Part shown: one piece after another, positions 1 to 9,650 of the stretch
Layout: every line of letters begins with the position of its first letter
Numbering within the stretch: position 1 is the stretch's first letter
Assembly (NCBI GenBank): GCA_035280425.1
Contig: DATEFW010000043.1
Location: 186,001-250,000 of the forward strand
Length of the DNA stretch: 64,000 bases
Reading direction: 5' to 3'
Source: QHXW01 sp035280425
GTDB taxonomy: Bacteria; Acidobacteriota; Terriglobia; Bryobacterales; Bryobacteraceae
Program-made: the position numbers and the translations under genes
The notes under the pieces: generated by a model
Seen by the model: only the letters and a program-made list of their open reading frames with translations
The model's database searches: none
Told to the model about the DNA's origin: nothing

Positions 1-1182
1 TGAGTACATCTCGATCATGTCGTCGGGATGACCGTTGGCCAGTATGAGATCGATCGACCCGTCGTTATCGTAATCGAAAAATTTCAGCCCCCAGCCGCTC
101 AGCAGCCGGGTCGCCTGGGCTACCCCGTTTTTATGCGCGGAATCGGAAAAGGATTCATCCTTATTGTTCGTATAAAGGGAGAACATTTCCTGATCCACGT
201 TGGCGACAAACAGATCTTCCCACCCATCGGCGTTGATATCCGCGGCGTCCACGCCCATTCCCGAGCGCGCTTGCCCGTTCTCGCTGAACCCAACTTCGGC
301 GGCGAGCGCGATCTCCTCCCATTTGTTCTTGCCGCGATTGACGAAGAGGAAATTTTGCACCGTATCGTTGGCTACGAACAGGTCCATCAGGCCGTCGTTA
401 TTGATGTCGGTCGCCACCACGCCCAGGCCTTTGCCTAAGGCGCGCTCGATGTCCGTGCCGCGCGTGACGTCGGTAAACGTGCCATCTCCATTGTTGTGCA
501 TCAGGAAACTGTGGGTCGGCTTAAACACGCGCGGAATGCAGTAGTAATGCCGGCCGAGTTTATTGTCGCCGCACGAGAACTTGCTCGAGTAATCGACGAA
601 GCTGCACACAAACAAATCCAGGCGTCCGTCGTTGTCGTAATCGAACCAGACGGCGCTTGTGGTCCATCCCGGCAATGCCAGCCCGGCTTTGTCGGTCACG
701 TCGGTAAAAGTTCCGTTTCCGTTGTTGTGATAGAGAATGCAGCGGCCGTAGGCGCTGACGAACAGGTCTGGATAACCGTCGTTGTCGTAGTCACCCACCG
801 CGACGCCCATGCCGAATGTCGCGCCGGCTCCCACCCCTGCCTTTTCCGTGACATCGGTGAATGTGCCGTTGCGATTATTCTTGTAGAGCGCATTGCGCAG
901 GGGCTTCGCGGGCTTGAAAAAATCCGACACTCCGCTATTGACCAGATAGAGGTCCATCCAGCCGTCGTTATCGTAGTCGAAAAACGCGCAGCCCGGACCA
1001 AGCGTTTCCGGCAGATAACGCTCGGCAGACATGGCGTTGTCGTGCACCCAGGTAATGCCGCTCACTTGCGGTGGAACTTCTTCAAAAATGGGATTCCCGA
1101 TCCGCGCAGCGGGAAAAGCCCGGCTCACTGCCAGCCCCGCGCTCCCTGTCAAAAACGTTCGTCGCGAGAATTGCTTGCTCAT
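1..1182 (-). CDS. CRTAC1/FG-GAP (VCBS repeat) secreted protein, 3' end outside window
   Basis: The frame opens at an ATG at 1182 and is still open at base 1, so 394 residues are visible and the C-terminus (where this family usually carries an ASPIC/UnbV domain) is missing. The N-terminus has a twin-arginine export signal (SRRTFL, residues 6-11) followed by a hydrophobic stretch. From about residue 68 there is a run of calcium-binding-type repeats of the form FDYDNDGxxDLY/F, repeated about every 50-60 residues, each near a (N)NNGNGTFTDVT segment. These are FG-GAP/VCBS blades, expected to fold as a beta-propeller outside the cytoplasm. It lies 8 bp downstream of the VWA gene on the same strand, so the two are probably co-transcribed. 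The molecular role of this family is not well defined. Confidence 0.85.
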   Translation of the reverse strand, partial: MSKQFSRRTFLTGSAGLAVSRAFPAARIGNPIFEEVPPQVSGITWVHDNAMSAERYLPETLGPGCAFFDYDNDGWMDLYLVNSGVSDFFKPAKPLRNALYKNNRNGTFTDVTEKAGVGAGATFGMGVAVGDYDNDGYPDLFVSAYGRCILYHNNGNGTFTDVTDKAGLALPGWTTSAVWFDYDNDGRLDLFVCSFVDYSSKFSCGDNKLGRHYYCIPRVFKPTHSFLMHNNGDGTFTDVTRGTDIERALGKGLGVVATDINNDGLMDLFVANDTVQNFLFVNRGKNKWEEIALAAEVGFSENGQARSGMGVDAADINADGWEDLFVANVDQEMFSLYTNNKDESFSDSAHKNGVAQATRLLSGWGLKFFDYDNDGSIDLILANGHPDDMIEMYS

Positions 1183-1190
1183 GCCCGGCG

Positions 1191-3347
1191 TTACGGATGG
1201 ATCGAAAACGAAGTGCGCTGCTCGGCCACCGAGCTGCCCTGCTTCACGGTCGTGATCAGCTCGTAGTTGCCCGGAGAGAAGTTGGCCAGCGGCATCTCAG
1301 CCACATAAGGAATCAATCCGTTTTTACCTGGTGGAGGAAGCTGTGGACTGGCTTGTCCGATGGGCGTACCGTCCTTAATAAATTCCATCTTCAGCTCCGG
1401 TTTGTCCGCGCCGGAGTTTAACGGGTAGACCACGAAATAATACGAGAGCTCGCCGGAGGCAGACGCCTGTATCGAGTTGTCGAGCGTAGGAACAACCCGG
1501 CCTCCTTCGAAATGAAACGGATCCTCCGCATCCGTCTCACCGGATTGCGGCTCCACGCGCCGGATCAGAGCCAGGCTGCTGAGCGAGATACCGGCCGGCG
1601 GCGGCAGCACAACCACCGCTGCCCGGTGCGCGCTGATCTTCATGTTCTCCCGGTCGATTACCGCCGAATCCAGAACGTAGCGGCCCGGCGCCAGATTCAC
1701 GTGATAAGTCTGAATGAAATTGCCCCGGCGCAGCGCTTCCAGCTTGTCCGCAGGCGCCTCGAGCGGCAGATCGCGGCTGAAGTGCTCGGCTACCTCGCCT
1801 TTCTGGTCTTTGAACAATGCCAGCAGCGACAGGTGCGCGCGATAGCGGTGGTTGGCCGGGTCTTCCGTGAATGTAACATCTTTCATCGGAACTTCGATGA
1901 CCAATCCGTATTCAACCTTGTTGTCTTCTTTGCGGAACCGCAGAGCCGCGGCATGATAGGGGATGTTATTCGGCAACGGATTCGAGTTGAGCGCGTTGAG
2001 CAGCGGCATCTCGTAAGCGAACACCGTGCCTTCATTCGGAGGCAGCGCGAAATATCCGCTGCGCGTCTGCACCTTGACATCCGGGCGGTCCACTTTCACC
2101 GCGATCTTCCGGAACTTGCCGTCGTATTCGGCGATCTGCGGCACATAAGACACTTCGTAATACGCGTGGATGTCCTCGCTGACTTTACGGAATGGCATCC
2201 GGAAGTCGTTCGTGTTGGCGATCAAAAAGCCGCCGGTATTGGTGGAGAGAGTGTCGAGCGACTCCTGCACGTTTCCGTGGATGCTGTCGCGCGCCGTATC
2301 GAAAATCTTAGCCTGATCCGGCGTGACCGGGTTGCCGCCCTGCGTGGTTTGCTGCGTGCGGCTGGATTTCACCGCCGAGTCCAGCATGGCCTTGGCTTGC
2401 GCGTTCTGCTGCTCGAGCAGCAGGCCGCGTGCGTCCACGCCATAAACGCTGACACCGGCGCGGTTAGCGGCCCCAATCACGCTGTTGAACGTCTCGATCA
2501 TGGATTCCGGCACTTGCAGGCCTTCGGAGAAATAAATCAGCGTTTTGCGGCCCGGCAGCGGCGCCTGCTCGCGCACCAGCGAGAGCAACGAAAAAATCGA
2601 GGAGCGCGATTGCTGCACTCTCGACAGACTTTCTTCAAACTGGAGCATGTGCAGCGTGACTTCCGCCATCTTGGCGGCCGCCGCCGCCGCGCCATGCGCT
2701 GTGCCTGCCGCACCTGCTTGCTGGCCACCGACCGGCGAGGTGGCCGCCGCCGCTGCCTGGGTGCTTTCCTCGGCCTGCACGGCTTTCTCCAGTTGCTGCC
2801 GGATGGCGTCCGATTGCGCCGCGAACTGCGTGTACTGCGTCGTCGTGCCAAGCTCGATGGCTTTCCTCAGCAGGTCGCGGTCATTCGTGAATTGCTGCAG
2901 CACGTGCAGCCTCTGGTCGATCACGAACACCGCCAGATAGACGTTCTGCTCCAGCTCGTTCTTGAGGAACTCCATCGAGGCCTGCCGCGCCAGGCGCCGC
3001 GCATCGTTGTCCAGCCGCTCGTAAACCAGGCTGACCAGCCGCAACTGCCGCAGCGGATCGAGCGCTTTAGGACCTGTAGCGGTTTCCGATCCCAGACCGG
3101 CCGCGTCGTTCCCCGTCACCAGGCGAAAACCGACGATCTTCTGGCGCGCGCCTTCATCGGAGACATCGAAATCTTTGGCTTCGAGGTCGCGAATGGGCTT
3201 TCCTTTTTTGTCGCGCACCACGACATCGAGCAGCACTTCCTGCGCCCCCGCTTTGATCACCGGTGAAGGATTCGTCGCCGGAGCCTTGGCCACTTCCTGC
3301 CCCGACAGGGCGCAGGCACACACCGATAAGCACAGTATCCACCGCAT
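1191..3347 (-). CDS. VWFA-related acidobacterial secreted protein
   Basis: 718 residues from the ATG at 3347 (the frame extends upstream to 3398, but the 3347 start gives a clean signal peptide, MRWILCLSVCACALSGQEV, with AAGGGT upstream). After the signal, residues ~35-76 hold the beta-rich segment typical of the acidobacterial VWFA-related family (VLLDVVVRDKKGKPIRDL, then KDFDVSDEG). A von Willebrand A-like region follows (LIYFSEGLQVP near residue 267, YGVDARGLL near 300), interrupted before it by an Ala-rich, Gln-rich insert around residues 190-225. The C-terminal ~270 residues are beta-rich with no motif I recognise. Probably exported, with a role in protein or surface binding. It sits 8 bp upstream of the CRTAC1 gene; a 436-bp gap separates it from the divergent TonB receptor gene. 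Confidence 0.85.
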   Translation of the reverse strand: MRWILCLSVCACALSGQEVAKAPATNPSPVIKAGAQEVLLDVVVRDKKGKPIRDLEAKDFDVSDEGARQKIVGFRLVTGNDAAGLGSETATGPKALDPLRQLRLVSLVYERLDNDARRLARQASMEFLKNELEQNVYLAVFVIDQRLHVLQQFTNDRDLLRKAIELGTTTQYTQFAAQSDAIRQQLEKAVQAEESTQAAAAATSPVGGQQAGAAGTAHGAAAAAAKMAEVTLHMLQFEESLSRVQQSRSSIFSLLSLVREQAPLPGRKTLIYFSEGLQVPESMIETFNSVIGAANRAGVSVYGVDARGLLLEQQNAQAKAMLDSAVKSSRTQQTTQGGNPVTPDQAKIFDTARDSIHGNVQESLDTLSTNTGGFLIANTNDFRMPFRKVSEDIHAYYEVSYVPQIAEYDGKFRKIAVKVDRPDVKVQTRSGYFALPPNEGTVFAYEMPLLNALNSNPLPNNIPYHAAALRFRKEDNKVEYGLVIEVPMKDVTFTEDPANHRYRAHLSLLALFKDQKGEVAEHFSRDLPLEAPADKLEALRRGNFIQTYHVNLAPGRYVLDSAVIDRENMKISAHRAAVVVLPPPAGISLSSLALIRRVEPQSGETDAEDPFHFEGGRVVPTLDNSIQASASGELSYYFVVYPLNSGADKPELKMEFIKDGTPIGQASPQLPPPGKNGLIPYVAEMPLANFSPGNYELITTVKQGSSVAEQRTSFSIHP

Positions 3348-3783
3348 AGTGACCCTTATTGTCTCACTTCTTTCAAGTGCATTGCGCTCTAAATGCATTT
3401 CGCGATGCTCGCGCCTTGCGCTCGTGGCGCCCGCCAGCTCGGCCCCAAACTTAGTCCTTACTGAAAGTCGCGTTCAGCTTCACTGAAGTCGCGTGCATTC
3501 CTCTCGGTTACGGCCCTGCCGGCAGGCGGCCCACCCGCGCTCACCGAAGTTTTTTGCCTGCAATTGATTGAACTGCAAGATCAAGTAACCTCGAAGTGAG
3601 TAGATTAACAAAGCCGGAAAGACGGGGATAAAACGCTTGAATTAATTAGACTTACATCGTGTAACGTGGGCTTTTCCGACCTAAATTAACCCCTTTAGCC
3701 TTTCCCCGCTTCTAGTGTATATTTATTATTCACCAGATACCTCGCTCCACGTATAGAGCCATCGAAAATAGGGGGTTCGTCTT
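3348..3783. promoter_or_regulatory. Divergent intergenic region with possible sigma-70 promoter for the TonB receptor gene
   Basis: This 436-bp gap separates the divergent VWA and TonB receptor genes and holds no convincing gene. It is much more AT-rich than its neighbours from about 3590 on. A weak sigma-70-like pair, TTGAAT (3637-3642) and TGTAAC (3660-3665) with 17-bp spacing, points toward the receptor gene; each box matches consensus at 4 of 6 positions. An AT-rich block follows at 3714-3732. The receptor gene has a G-run (3771-3775) just upstream of its ATG. I see no strong operator. Confidence 0.3.
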
Positions 3784-6700
3784 ATGTTGACCTTGAAACG
3801 ACTTACGCCGGTGTTGATTCTGATCGCTTGCCTCGGGATCGCCGCTCCGGCAGGGTTCGGCCAGTCGATTTTCGGCACGCTGACCGGCATTGTTTCCGAT
3901 TCGTCGCAAGCGGTCGTCCCCGGCGCCACGGTGACGGTCAAAAACGACGCATCGGGCGACATCCGCAAGACCCAAACTAACGCCGATGGCTATTTCACGG
4001 TGGCCTCGCTTCCGGCCGGCAATTACACCGTCTCGGTCGAAGCTTCAGGGTTCATCAAGTGGGAGCGCACCGGTATCGAGTTCACCGGAGCCGATAAGCG
4101 GAACCTGAACGACATCGTGCTTCAGATCGGCACTACAAGCGAGAAAGTGGAAGTCGTTTCGTCGGTCGAACAGATCACGCCGGTCGATTCAGGTGAAAAA
4201 TCGGCTGTGCTGACCACCAAACAGTTGCAGGATTTCTCGGTAGTCGGCCGCAGCGCCGCGGAATTTATCAAAGTGCTGCCGGGAATGGCCATCGCAGGCA
4301 CGGGCGTCGAGAATCGCGCCAACTTCACCGGCGAAGTGATCGGGATTAACGGCAACGGAGACGGCGGCAGCCAGAGCGCGCTGAACAACGCGTTTTCGGT
4401 GAACGGCCTGCCCACCAATTCTCTGGACATCACGGCCGACGGCGCGCATGTCTCCGACCCCGGCTGCAATTGCGCGACGCCGGTAAATCCCAATACCGAC
4501 ATGATCCAGGAGTTCAAAGTGCTGACCTCCAACTTCAGCGCGGAGAATTCCAAAGGCCCGGCCGTCATTAATACGATCGCCAAGGCGGGCGGCCGCGATT
4601 TCCACGGCGAGGGTTATTTCTACGCGCGGCACTTTGCCATGAACGCCGACGACTGGCTGAATAATGCCACCAACACGCGCCAGCCGGAAAACAAATACTT
4701 TTTCCCTGGCGGCAACATCGGCGGCCCGATTCTGATTCCAGGAACGAATATCAACAGGAACCGCGATAAGTTATTCTTCTTTACCGGTTACGAGTATTAC
4801 TACCAGACGCTCGACACGGGAATTCTCACTGCGACCGTTCCGACTGCGGACATGCTCGGCGGCAATTTCAGTCCTTCCGCGCTGGCAGCGCTGGGCACGA
4901 AGACGGCCAGCGGCGGCGCGCCCTCGCAACTGAACGCCACCCAATTCCCGGGCGGCATTATTCCGGCGAGCCAGATCGATCCCGGCGGGCAGGCGTTGCT
5001 CAAACTTCTGCCCACCCCGAACGCCGATCCGAACGCCACCGGCGGCTACAACTGGGTGAAAGACGAAGCGTTCAATCAAAACGGCTGGCAGTGGCTGAGC
5101 CGCGTCGATTATTCGATCAGCGATAACACCAAGCTGTTCGTGCGCTATAACCTGCAAAATGAATTACAGCAGTTCCCGATCGGTCTCTGGTGGCGCAACG
5201 GCAACCAGGTGCCGTATCCGACTCCCATCGACGGCCGGAACCAATCCCAATCCATTTCCGCCAGCCTGACGCACGTTTTCAGCCCGACCCTCACCAACGA
5301 ATTTGTCTTTGGCCATACCTTCATTACGTTTCCGAACGTATTTCACGACCCGAAGAAGGTGGACCGCACGGCGCTCGGTTATCCCTATCAGGGCGTTTAT
5401 CACAACGGCACCAAGCAGATTCCCTCATTCCTCGGATGGGGCGGTGAATTCGCCACGCTGTTCAACCCGGGCGGCTTTGAAGCCGGCGGCAGCAAGGGCT
5501 TGTTCGCGGACAAGTATCTCCCCTCGGTTTCGGACAACGTTTCGAAAGTCTGGGGCACTCACACCATGAAGTTCGGGTTCTACTACGAGTTCGTGATCAA
5601 TGACCAGCCTGCCAATGGCTACACCAACGGCCTCATCGTGGAAGCCAACTGGGCCGGCGGCAGTTCCGGCAATCCGTATTCCGACCTGTTGTTGGGCAGG
5701 GCCGGCCAGTACCAGGAGCAGAACGTCAACCCGCTGCACAACGAGGCTTATCACACCACCGAATTCTTTGGGCAGGATAGCTGGAAGATCAGCCGCAAGG
5801 TCACCCTCGAGTACGGCTTGCGCATCTCGCATCTCGGTCCGTGGTACGACCGCCAGGGAATCGGATTCGCCGTCTGGAATCCGGCGAGCTATAGCTCAAC
5901 GGCCGCGCCAACCGACTATACCGGGCTGCTCTGGCACAAACGGAACGCCAGCATTCCGCTCTCCGGCTTCCCGAGCCGCGCGCTGTTCTACGCGCCTCGT
6001 TTCGGCGTCGCCTGGGATATTTTCGGTACCGGGAAAACAGTTCTCCGCGGCGGCTGGGGACAGTTCTATTACCACAACGCCCAGTTCACCACGGGCCTCG
6101 ACGCTCCGGCCGGGGTGCAGACTAAGGCCTTCAATTCTCTGACAACGCTCGCCCAGATCGATGCGACCGACGCCGGTGTCGGCGCCATCGGAACGGACGC
6201 GCTCAACCGGACCGATGACCAGACCCCGCGCACGCGCAGCTACAGCTTCTCGGTTTCGCAGCGCCTGCCCGGGTCGTCTCTGCTCGAAGTCTCCTACGTG
6301 GGCAACCAGAGCGATTACCAGCTCAATAACGGCGGCGTAGGCACCAACATCAACGCGGTGCCCTACGGCACGCTGCTGCACATCGGGACCGATCCCAACG
6401 CCAGCGGCTTTAGCTACGACTCCTACCGGCCGTTCCCGCTCTATCAGGACCTGCATGCCGTGAATCACAATCTCTATTCGAATTACAACGCGATGCAGAT
6501 CAGTTGGAACCGGCAGCGCGGCAGGTTCGATTTCACGCTGAATTATGCCTTCAGCAAATCCATGGGAATCGTGGGTCTGGATCAGTTCAACCTGGCCAAC
6601 GACTACGGCCCGTCGGCTGCCGACCGGCGCCACGTGTTCAATTCCGCTTATTCGATTGAACTGCCTAACCCGGCGCACAATAATGCGCTGGCAAAGGTTC

Positions 6701-7242
6701 TGGTGAATGGCTGGCAGCTTTCCGGCATCACGCAATTGCAAAGCGGCATCAATCTCGTGCCCAACTCCAGCAATGCCGATTTCAACATCGGTACCAACGG
6801 TTTCAAGCTTGCCGACGGCGAAAACGTCAGCTCACGGACAATCAACGGCACCGATTCGGTTCCCTTGCTGCCGCTGGTGACCTGCAACCCGGGCTCGAAT
6901 CGCGGCTCACACCAGTTCGTTAATGGCTCCTGCTTTGCGCTCCCGAGCATCCCGGGTGGCAACGGGCCAATCGTTATGCCTGAGATTTTCGGGCCGTGGT
7001 TCTTCAACAGCGATCTCTCGCTTTTCAAGAACCATCAGTTCAGCGAATCCAAGAAGCTGCAGCTCCGCTTCTCGGCGTACAACTTCATGAACCATCCGCT
7101 GTGGAGCTTCCGCAACGGCTCGAACAACTTGAACCTGAACTTCGACGGCACAACCGGCCAGCTCGCCAACGATAAATTCGGCATCGCGACCGAAAAGCTG
7201 GGACACCGCATCATTCAGCTCGCCATCAAGTTCTACTTCTGA
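3784..7242 (+). CDS. TonB-dependent receptor, Oar-like, with carboxypeptidase-regulatory-like N-terminal domain
   Basis: 1152 residues, outer membrane. A signal peptide occupies residues 1-27 (ends GFGQ). Residues ~30-110 form a carboxypeptidase-regulatory-like beta-sandwich (SDSSQAVVPGATVTVKN, then GDIRKTQTNADGYF). A plug-like region follows near residues 138-270 (TTKQLQDFSVVGRSAAEFIK). The rest is a large beta-barrel with alternating aromatic strands, ending FGIATEKLGHR...IKFYF with a terminal Phe, the usual outer-membrane insertion signal. This architecture is greatly expanded in acidobacteria, where it is assumed to import large organic substrates such as oligosaccharides; the substrate here cannot be told. 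It is followed by a strong terminator, so it is probably a single-gene transcript. Confidence 0.92.
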   Translation: MLTLKRLTPVLILIACLGIAAPAGFGQSIFGTLTGIVSDSSQAVVPGATVTVKNDASGDIRKTQTNADGYFTVASLPAGNYTVSVEASGFIKWERTGIEFTGADKRNLNDIVLQIGTTSEKVEVVSSVEQITPVDSGEKSAVLTTKQLQDFSVVGRSAAEFIKVLPGMAIAGTGVENRANFTGEVIGINGNGDGGSQSALNNAFSVNGLPTNSLDITADGAHVSDPGCNCATPVNPNTDMIQEFKVLTSNFSAENSKGPAVINTIAKAGGRDFHGEGYFYARHFAMNADDWLNNATNTRQPENKYFFPGGNIGGPILIPGTNINRNRDKLFFFTGYEYYYQTLDTGILTATVPTADMLGGNFSPSALAALGTKTASGGAPSQLNATQFPGGIIPASQIDPGGQALLKLLPTPNADPNATGGYNWVKDEAFNQNGWQWLSRVDYSISDNTKLFVRYNLQNELQQFPIGLWWRNGNQVPYPTPIDGRNQSQSISASLTHVFSPTLTNEFVFGHTFITFPNVFHDPKKVDRTALGYPYQGVYHNGTKQIPSFLGWGGEFATLFNPGGFEAGGSKGLFADKYLPSVSDNVSKVWGTHTMKFGFYYEFVINDQPANGYTNGLIVEANWAGGSSGNPYSDLLLGRAGQYQEQNVNPLHNEAYHTTEFFGQDSWKISRKVTLEYGLRISHLGPWYDRQGIGFAVWNPASYSSTAAPTDYTGLLWHKRNASIPLSGFPSRALFYAPRFGVAWDIFGTGKTVLRGGWGQFYYHNAQFTTGLDAPAGVQTKAFNSLTTLAQIDATDAGVGAIGTDALNRTDDQTPRTRSYSFSVSQRLPGSSLLEVSYVGNQSDYQLNNGGVGTNINAVPYGTLLHIGTDPNASGFSYDSYRPFPLYQDLHAVNHNLYSNYNAMQISWNRQRGRFDFTLNYAFSKSMGIVGLDQFNLANDYGPSAADRRHVFNSAYSIELPNPAHNNALAKVLVNGWQLSGITQLQSGINLVPNSSNADFNIGTNGFKLADGENVSSRTINGTDSVPLLPLVTCNPGSNRGSHQFVNGSCFALPSIPGGNGPIVMPEIFGPWFFNSDLSLFKNHQFSESKKLQLRFSAYNFMNHPLWSFRNGSNNLNLNFDGTTGQLANDKFGIATEKLGHRIIQLAIKFYF

Positions 7243-7259
7243 TTCGTCTGGAAGCGCGA

Positions 7260-7293
7260 GGGGTGGTCCATAACGGGCCACCCCTTTTCTGTT
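7260..7293 (+). terminator. Rho-independent terminator of the TonB receptor gene
   Basis: GGGGTGGTCC (7260-7269) pairs with GGGCCACCCC (7275-7284) to give a 10-bp stem with one G-U wobble and a five-base loop (ATAAC), followed at once by TTTTCTGTTT. It lies 17 bp after the receptor stop codon. Confidence 0.9.
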
Positions 7294-7314
7294 TATATTG
7301 AAAATTAGTCCGCG

Positions 7315-8451
7315 ATGTTCCGCAGCCTAGCCCTCGCGCTTCTGGTGTTCCTCGGCCTCGCACGCTCCGAGCAGAATCCCGACCGCATTCTCGACCGCGC
7401 CATTCAGTTGCACCAATCCGGCAATATCCAAGGAGCGATCCGCGAGTACCGGGCTTACCTGAAGCTGCGGCCCAATGCCTTCGAGGCGCGCTCGAATCTC
7501 GGCGCGGCTCTGGCCCACGACGGCTTGTATAACGAAGCCATCGTCGAATACCGGCTGGCGCTCGGAGAGCAGCCGGACAATCCCGGCGTGCTGCTGAATC
7601 TCGCGCTGGCGTACTACAAATCGGGCCGGTTTTCCGAAGCCGCGCATCAATTGGCCCAGGTCCGGACGCGCCAGCCGGAGAACCGCCAGGCTTTGTTAAT
7701 CGAAGCCGATTGCCACCTGCGCCTCGGCGAAAACAAACAGGTCATCGATCTGCTCTCGCCGCTCGAAAAAGGCAACCAGACCGATCTCGCCGTCACTTAT
7801 CTGCTCGGCACCGCGCTGATCCGCGACAAACAGCCGGAGCGCGGACAGGTGCTGATCGACCGCATTTTGCGAAACGGCGATTCGGCCGAAGCGCGCCTGC
7901 TCATGGGCACCACCAAATCGATGGTCGGCGACTACGCGGGCGCACTGGCGGAGTTGAAGCGCGCCGTCGAGCTGAATCCGAAACTCCCGGACGTCTATTC
8001 CTATTACGGAATGGCGCTGTTGCACACCGGCGACACCAGCGGGGCCGCCGACGCCTTCCGCAAAGAGCTCGCATCCAATCCCAACGACTTTACTGCCAAC
8101 CTCGAGCTGGGCGCGCTCGAGCGCCAGGACCAGGATTACGATCCGGCTGTCGCCCATCTCAAACACGCGCTCGACCTGCGGCCCGGCGACCCGGGAGCTC
8201 GCTATCAGATCGCCGCGGCGAATTTTTCGTTAGGCAAAGTCGATGAGGCGCGCGTGGAGCTCGAAAAGCTGATTGCCGAATCGCCCCAATTCACCGAAGC
8301 CCATGTGACGCTCGCCACCGTTTATTACCGCCTCAAGCGAAAAGCCGACGGCGATCGCGAACGCGCCATCGTGAAGAAGCTCGAGGCCGAGCGGCAGGCG
8401 AAACAGCCCGGAGCCGCCGCGCAGCGCAGCGAAACTGCCGCTCCCAAATGA
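7315..8451 (+). CDS. TPR repeat protein, exported
   Basis: 378 residues. The N-terminus (MFRSLALALLVFLGLARSEQ) looks like a signal peptide. At least eight 34-residue tetratricopeptide units follow, for example GNIQGAIREYRAYLKLRPNA, YNEAIVEYRLALGEQPDN, YAGALAELKRAVELNPKL and YDPAVAHLKHALDLRPGD, giving a superhelical protein-binding scaffold. The C-terminus is Lys/Ala-rich and charged. The stop codon overlaps the start of the next TPR gene in ATGA, so the two are translationally coupled. The ribosome binding site is weak (AAAATTAG upstream). Its partner is unknown; the neighbouring cytochrome gene suggests a periplasmic setting. Confidence 0.85.
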   Translation: MFRSLALALLVFLGLARSEQNPDRILDRAIQLHQSGNIQGAIREYRAYLKLRPNAFEARSNLGAALAHDGLYNEAIVEYRLALGEQPDNPGVLLNLALAYYKSGRFSEAAHQLAQVRTRQPENRQALLIEADCHLRLGENKQVIDLLSPLEKGNQTDLAVTYLLGTALIRDKQPERGQVLIDRILRNGDSAEARLLMGTTKSMVGDYAGALAELKRAVELNPKLPDVYSYYGMALLHTGDTSGAADAFRKELASNPNDFTANLELGALERQDQDYDPAVAHLKHALDLRPGDPGARYQIAAANFSLGKVDEARVELEKLIAESPQFTEAHVTLATVYYRLKRKADGDRERAIVKKLEAERQAKQPGAAAQRSETAAPK

Positions 8452-9554
8452 TCCTGCCGCTTGCCATTTTTTTATCGCTCGCCGCCTCACCGGTTCCCCA
8501 GAAACCTTTGCCGCCGCCGGCTTTTGACGAGGTCTCGAAGCAAGCCGCTCAGGCGCGCGAGACCAACCGTCTCGACGAAGCCATCCGCCTCTATCGCGAA
8601 GCCGTGCGGCTGCGGCCATCCTGGACAGAGGGTTGGTGGTACCTGGGCACCATGCTCTACGATCAGGATCGCTATCCCGAGGCCGTTACCGCGCTCCGGC
8701 ATTTCACCGAGCTGGATGCCAAAGTCGCTCCCGGCTGGGCGCTGCTGGGCCTTTGCGAATATCAGACTAAGAAGTACGCGCCGGCGCTCGCCCACATCGA
8801 GCAGGCGCGCCATCTGGGTCTCGGCGGCAACCCGGAGATGGATAAGGTCGTGCAATATCACGCGGCCCTGCTGCTGACGCGGTCGGGGAAATTCGAGGCC
8901 GCGCTCGAAATCTTTACGCGCCTCGTGCGCCGAAATGAAGAAACGCCTTCGATGATCGAGGCGGCGGGCATTGCCGCTCTGCGCAAACCCATCCTGCCCG
9001 AGGAACTCGCGGCGGCGGACCGCGAACTCGTCTTGAATGCCGGCCGCGCCGTCCTCGATGCAGCCGCCCGGCGCGCCGCGCAAGCGCAGACCGATTTTGA
9101 ACAGCTCGTCAAAAATTATCCCGCCGCCCCCAACGTGCATTATCTGTTCGGATCGTTTCTGCTCGCGAGCAATCCGGACCAAGGCCTGGCGGAGCTTAAA
9201 GAAGAGCTCAACATCTCGCCTCGCCACGTGCCGGCGCTTTTACAGGTGGCGCTCGAATATTTGAAACGTGGGGATGCGCAGGCGGCTTTACCATACGCGA
9301 AGAAAGCCGTCGAGATCGATGCCGGCTCGTTCGCCGCGCATTACGCGCTCGGGCGCGCGCTGGTCGAATCCGGCGATTTAGCCAAAGGGGTCGCCGAGCT
9401 GGAAATCTCCAGAGAGCAGGCTCCCAACAGCCCGCAGACGCGTGTGGCCCTCGCCTCAGCCTATGCCAAGGCCGGACGGAAGCAGGATGCCGCGCGCGAG
9501 CGCGCCGCGTTCCTCAACCTGGAGCAACTGGCCAAGAAGCAGGAGGAACGCTAG
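8448..9554 (+). CDS. TPR repeat protein, exported, coupled to the preceding TPR gene
   Basis: 368 residues starting inside the stop codon of the previous gene (ATGA at 8448-8451). A short signal peptide (MILPLAIFLSLAASPVPQ) is followed by TPR units (NRLDEAIRLYREAVRLRPSW, YPEAVTALRHFTELDAKV, KYAPALAHIEQARHLG, GDAQAALPYAKKAVEIDAGS, GDLAKGVAELEISREQAPNS). The central part (residues ~150-200) is a helical insert without clear TPR consensus. Two consecutive secreted TPR proteins suggest a paired scaffold, perhaps a heterodimer. No enzymatic motif is visible. Confidence 0.83.
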   Translation: MILPLAIFLSLAASPVPQKPLPPPAFDEVSKQAAQARETNRLDEAIRLYREAVRLRPSWTEGWWYLGTMLYDQDRYPEAVTALRHFTELDAKVAPGWALLGLCEYQTKKYAPALAHIEQARHLGLGGNPEMDKVVQYHAALLLTRSGKFEAALEIFTRLVRRNEETPSMIEAAGIAALRKPILPEELAAADRELVLNAGRAVLDAAARRAAQAQTDFEQLVKNYPAAPNVHYLFGSFLLASNPDQGLAELKEELNISPRHVPALLQVALEYLKRGDAQAALPYAKKAVEIDAGSFAAHYALGRALVESGDLAKGVAELEISREQAPNSPQTRVALASAYAKAGRKQDAARERAAFLNLEQLAKKQEER

Positions 9555-9650
9555 ATACAGATGTTAAATCTCCCTGGGTGTAACCAAGAGTACGCCTTTT
9601 CCGCCTAACAGTTTAACTTCTCGCTGATCTGATCCACGCGAGAGCTCGAC

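Noticed and set aside
1512..3266. Long plus-strand open frame (584 codons) antisense to the VWA gene
   Set aside because: Arg/His/Gln-rich translation with no domains; the minus strand has signal peptide, motifs and start site of a real gene. Typical shadow frame of GC-rich DNA.
4090..4097. GCCGATAA octamer inside the TonB receptor gene
   Set aside because: Identical to the sigma-28 -10 box, but it lies well inside coding sequence with no TAAA at the right distance and no gene start downstream.
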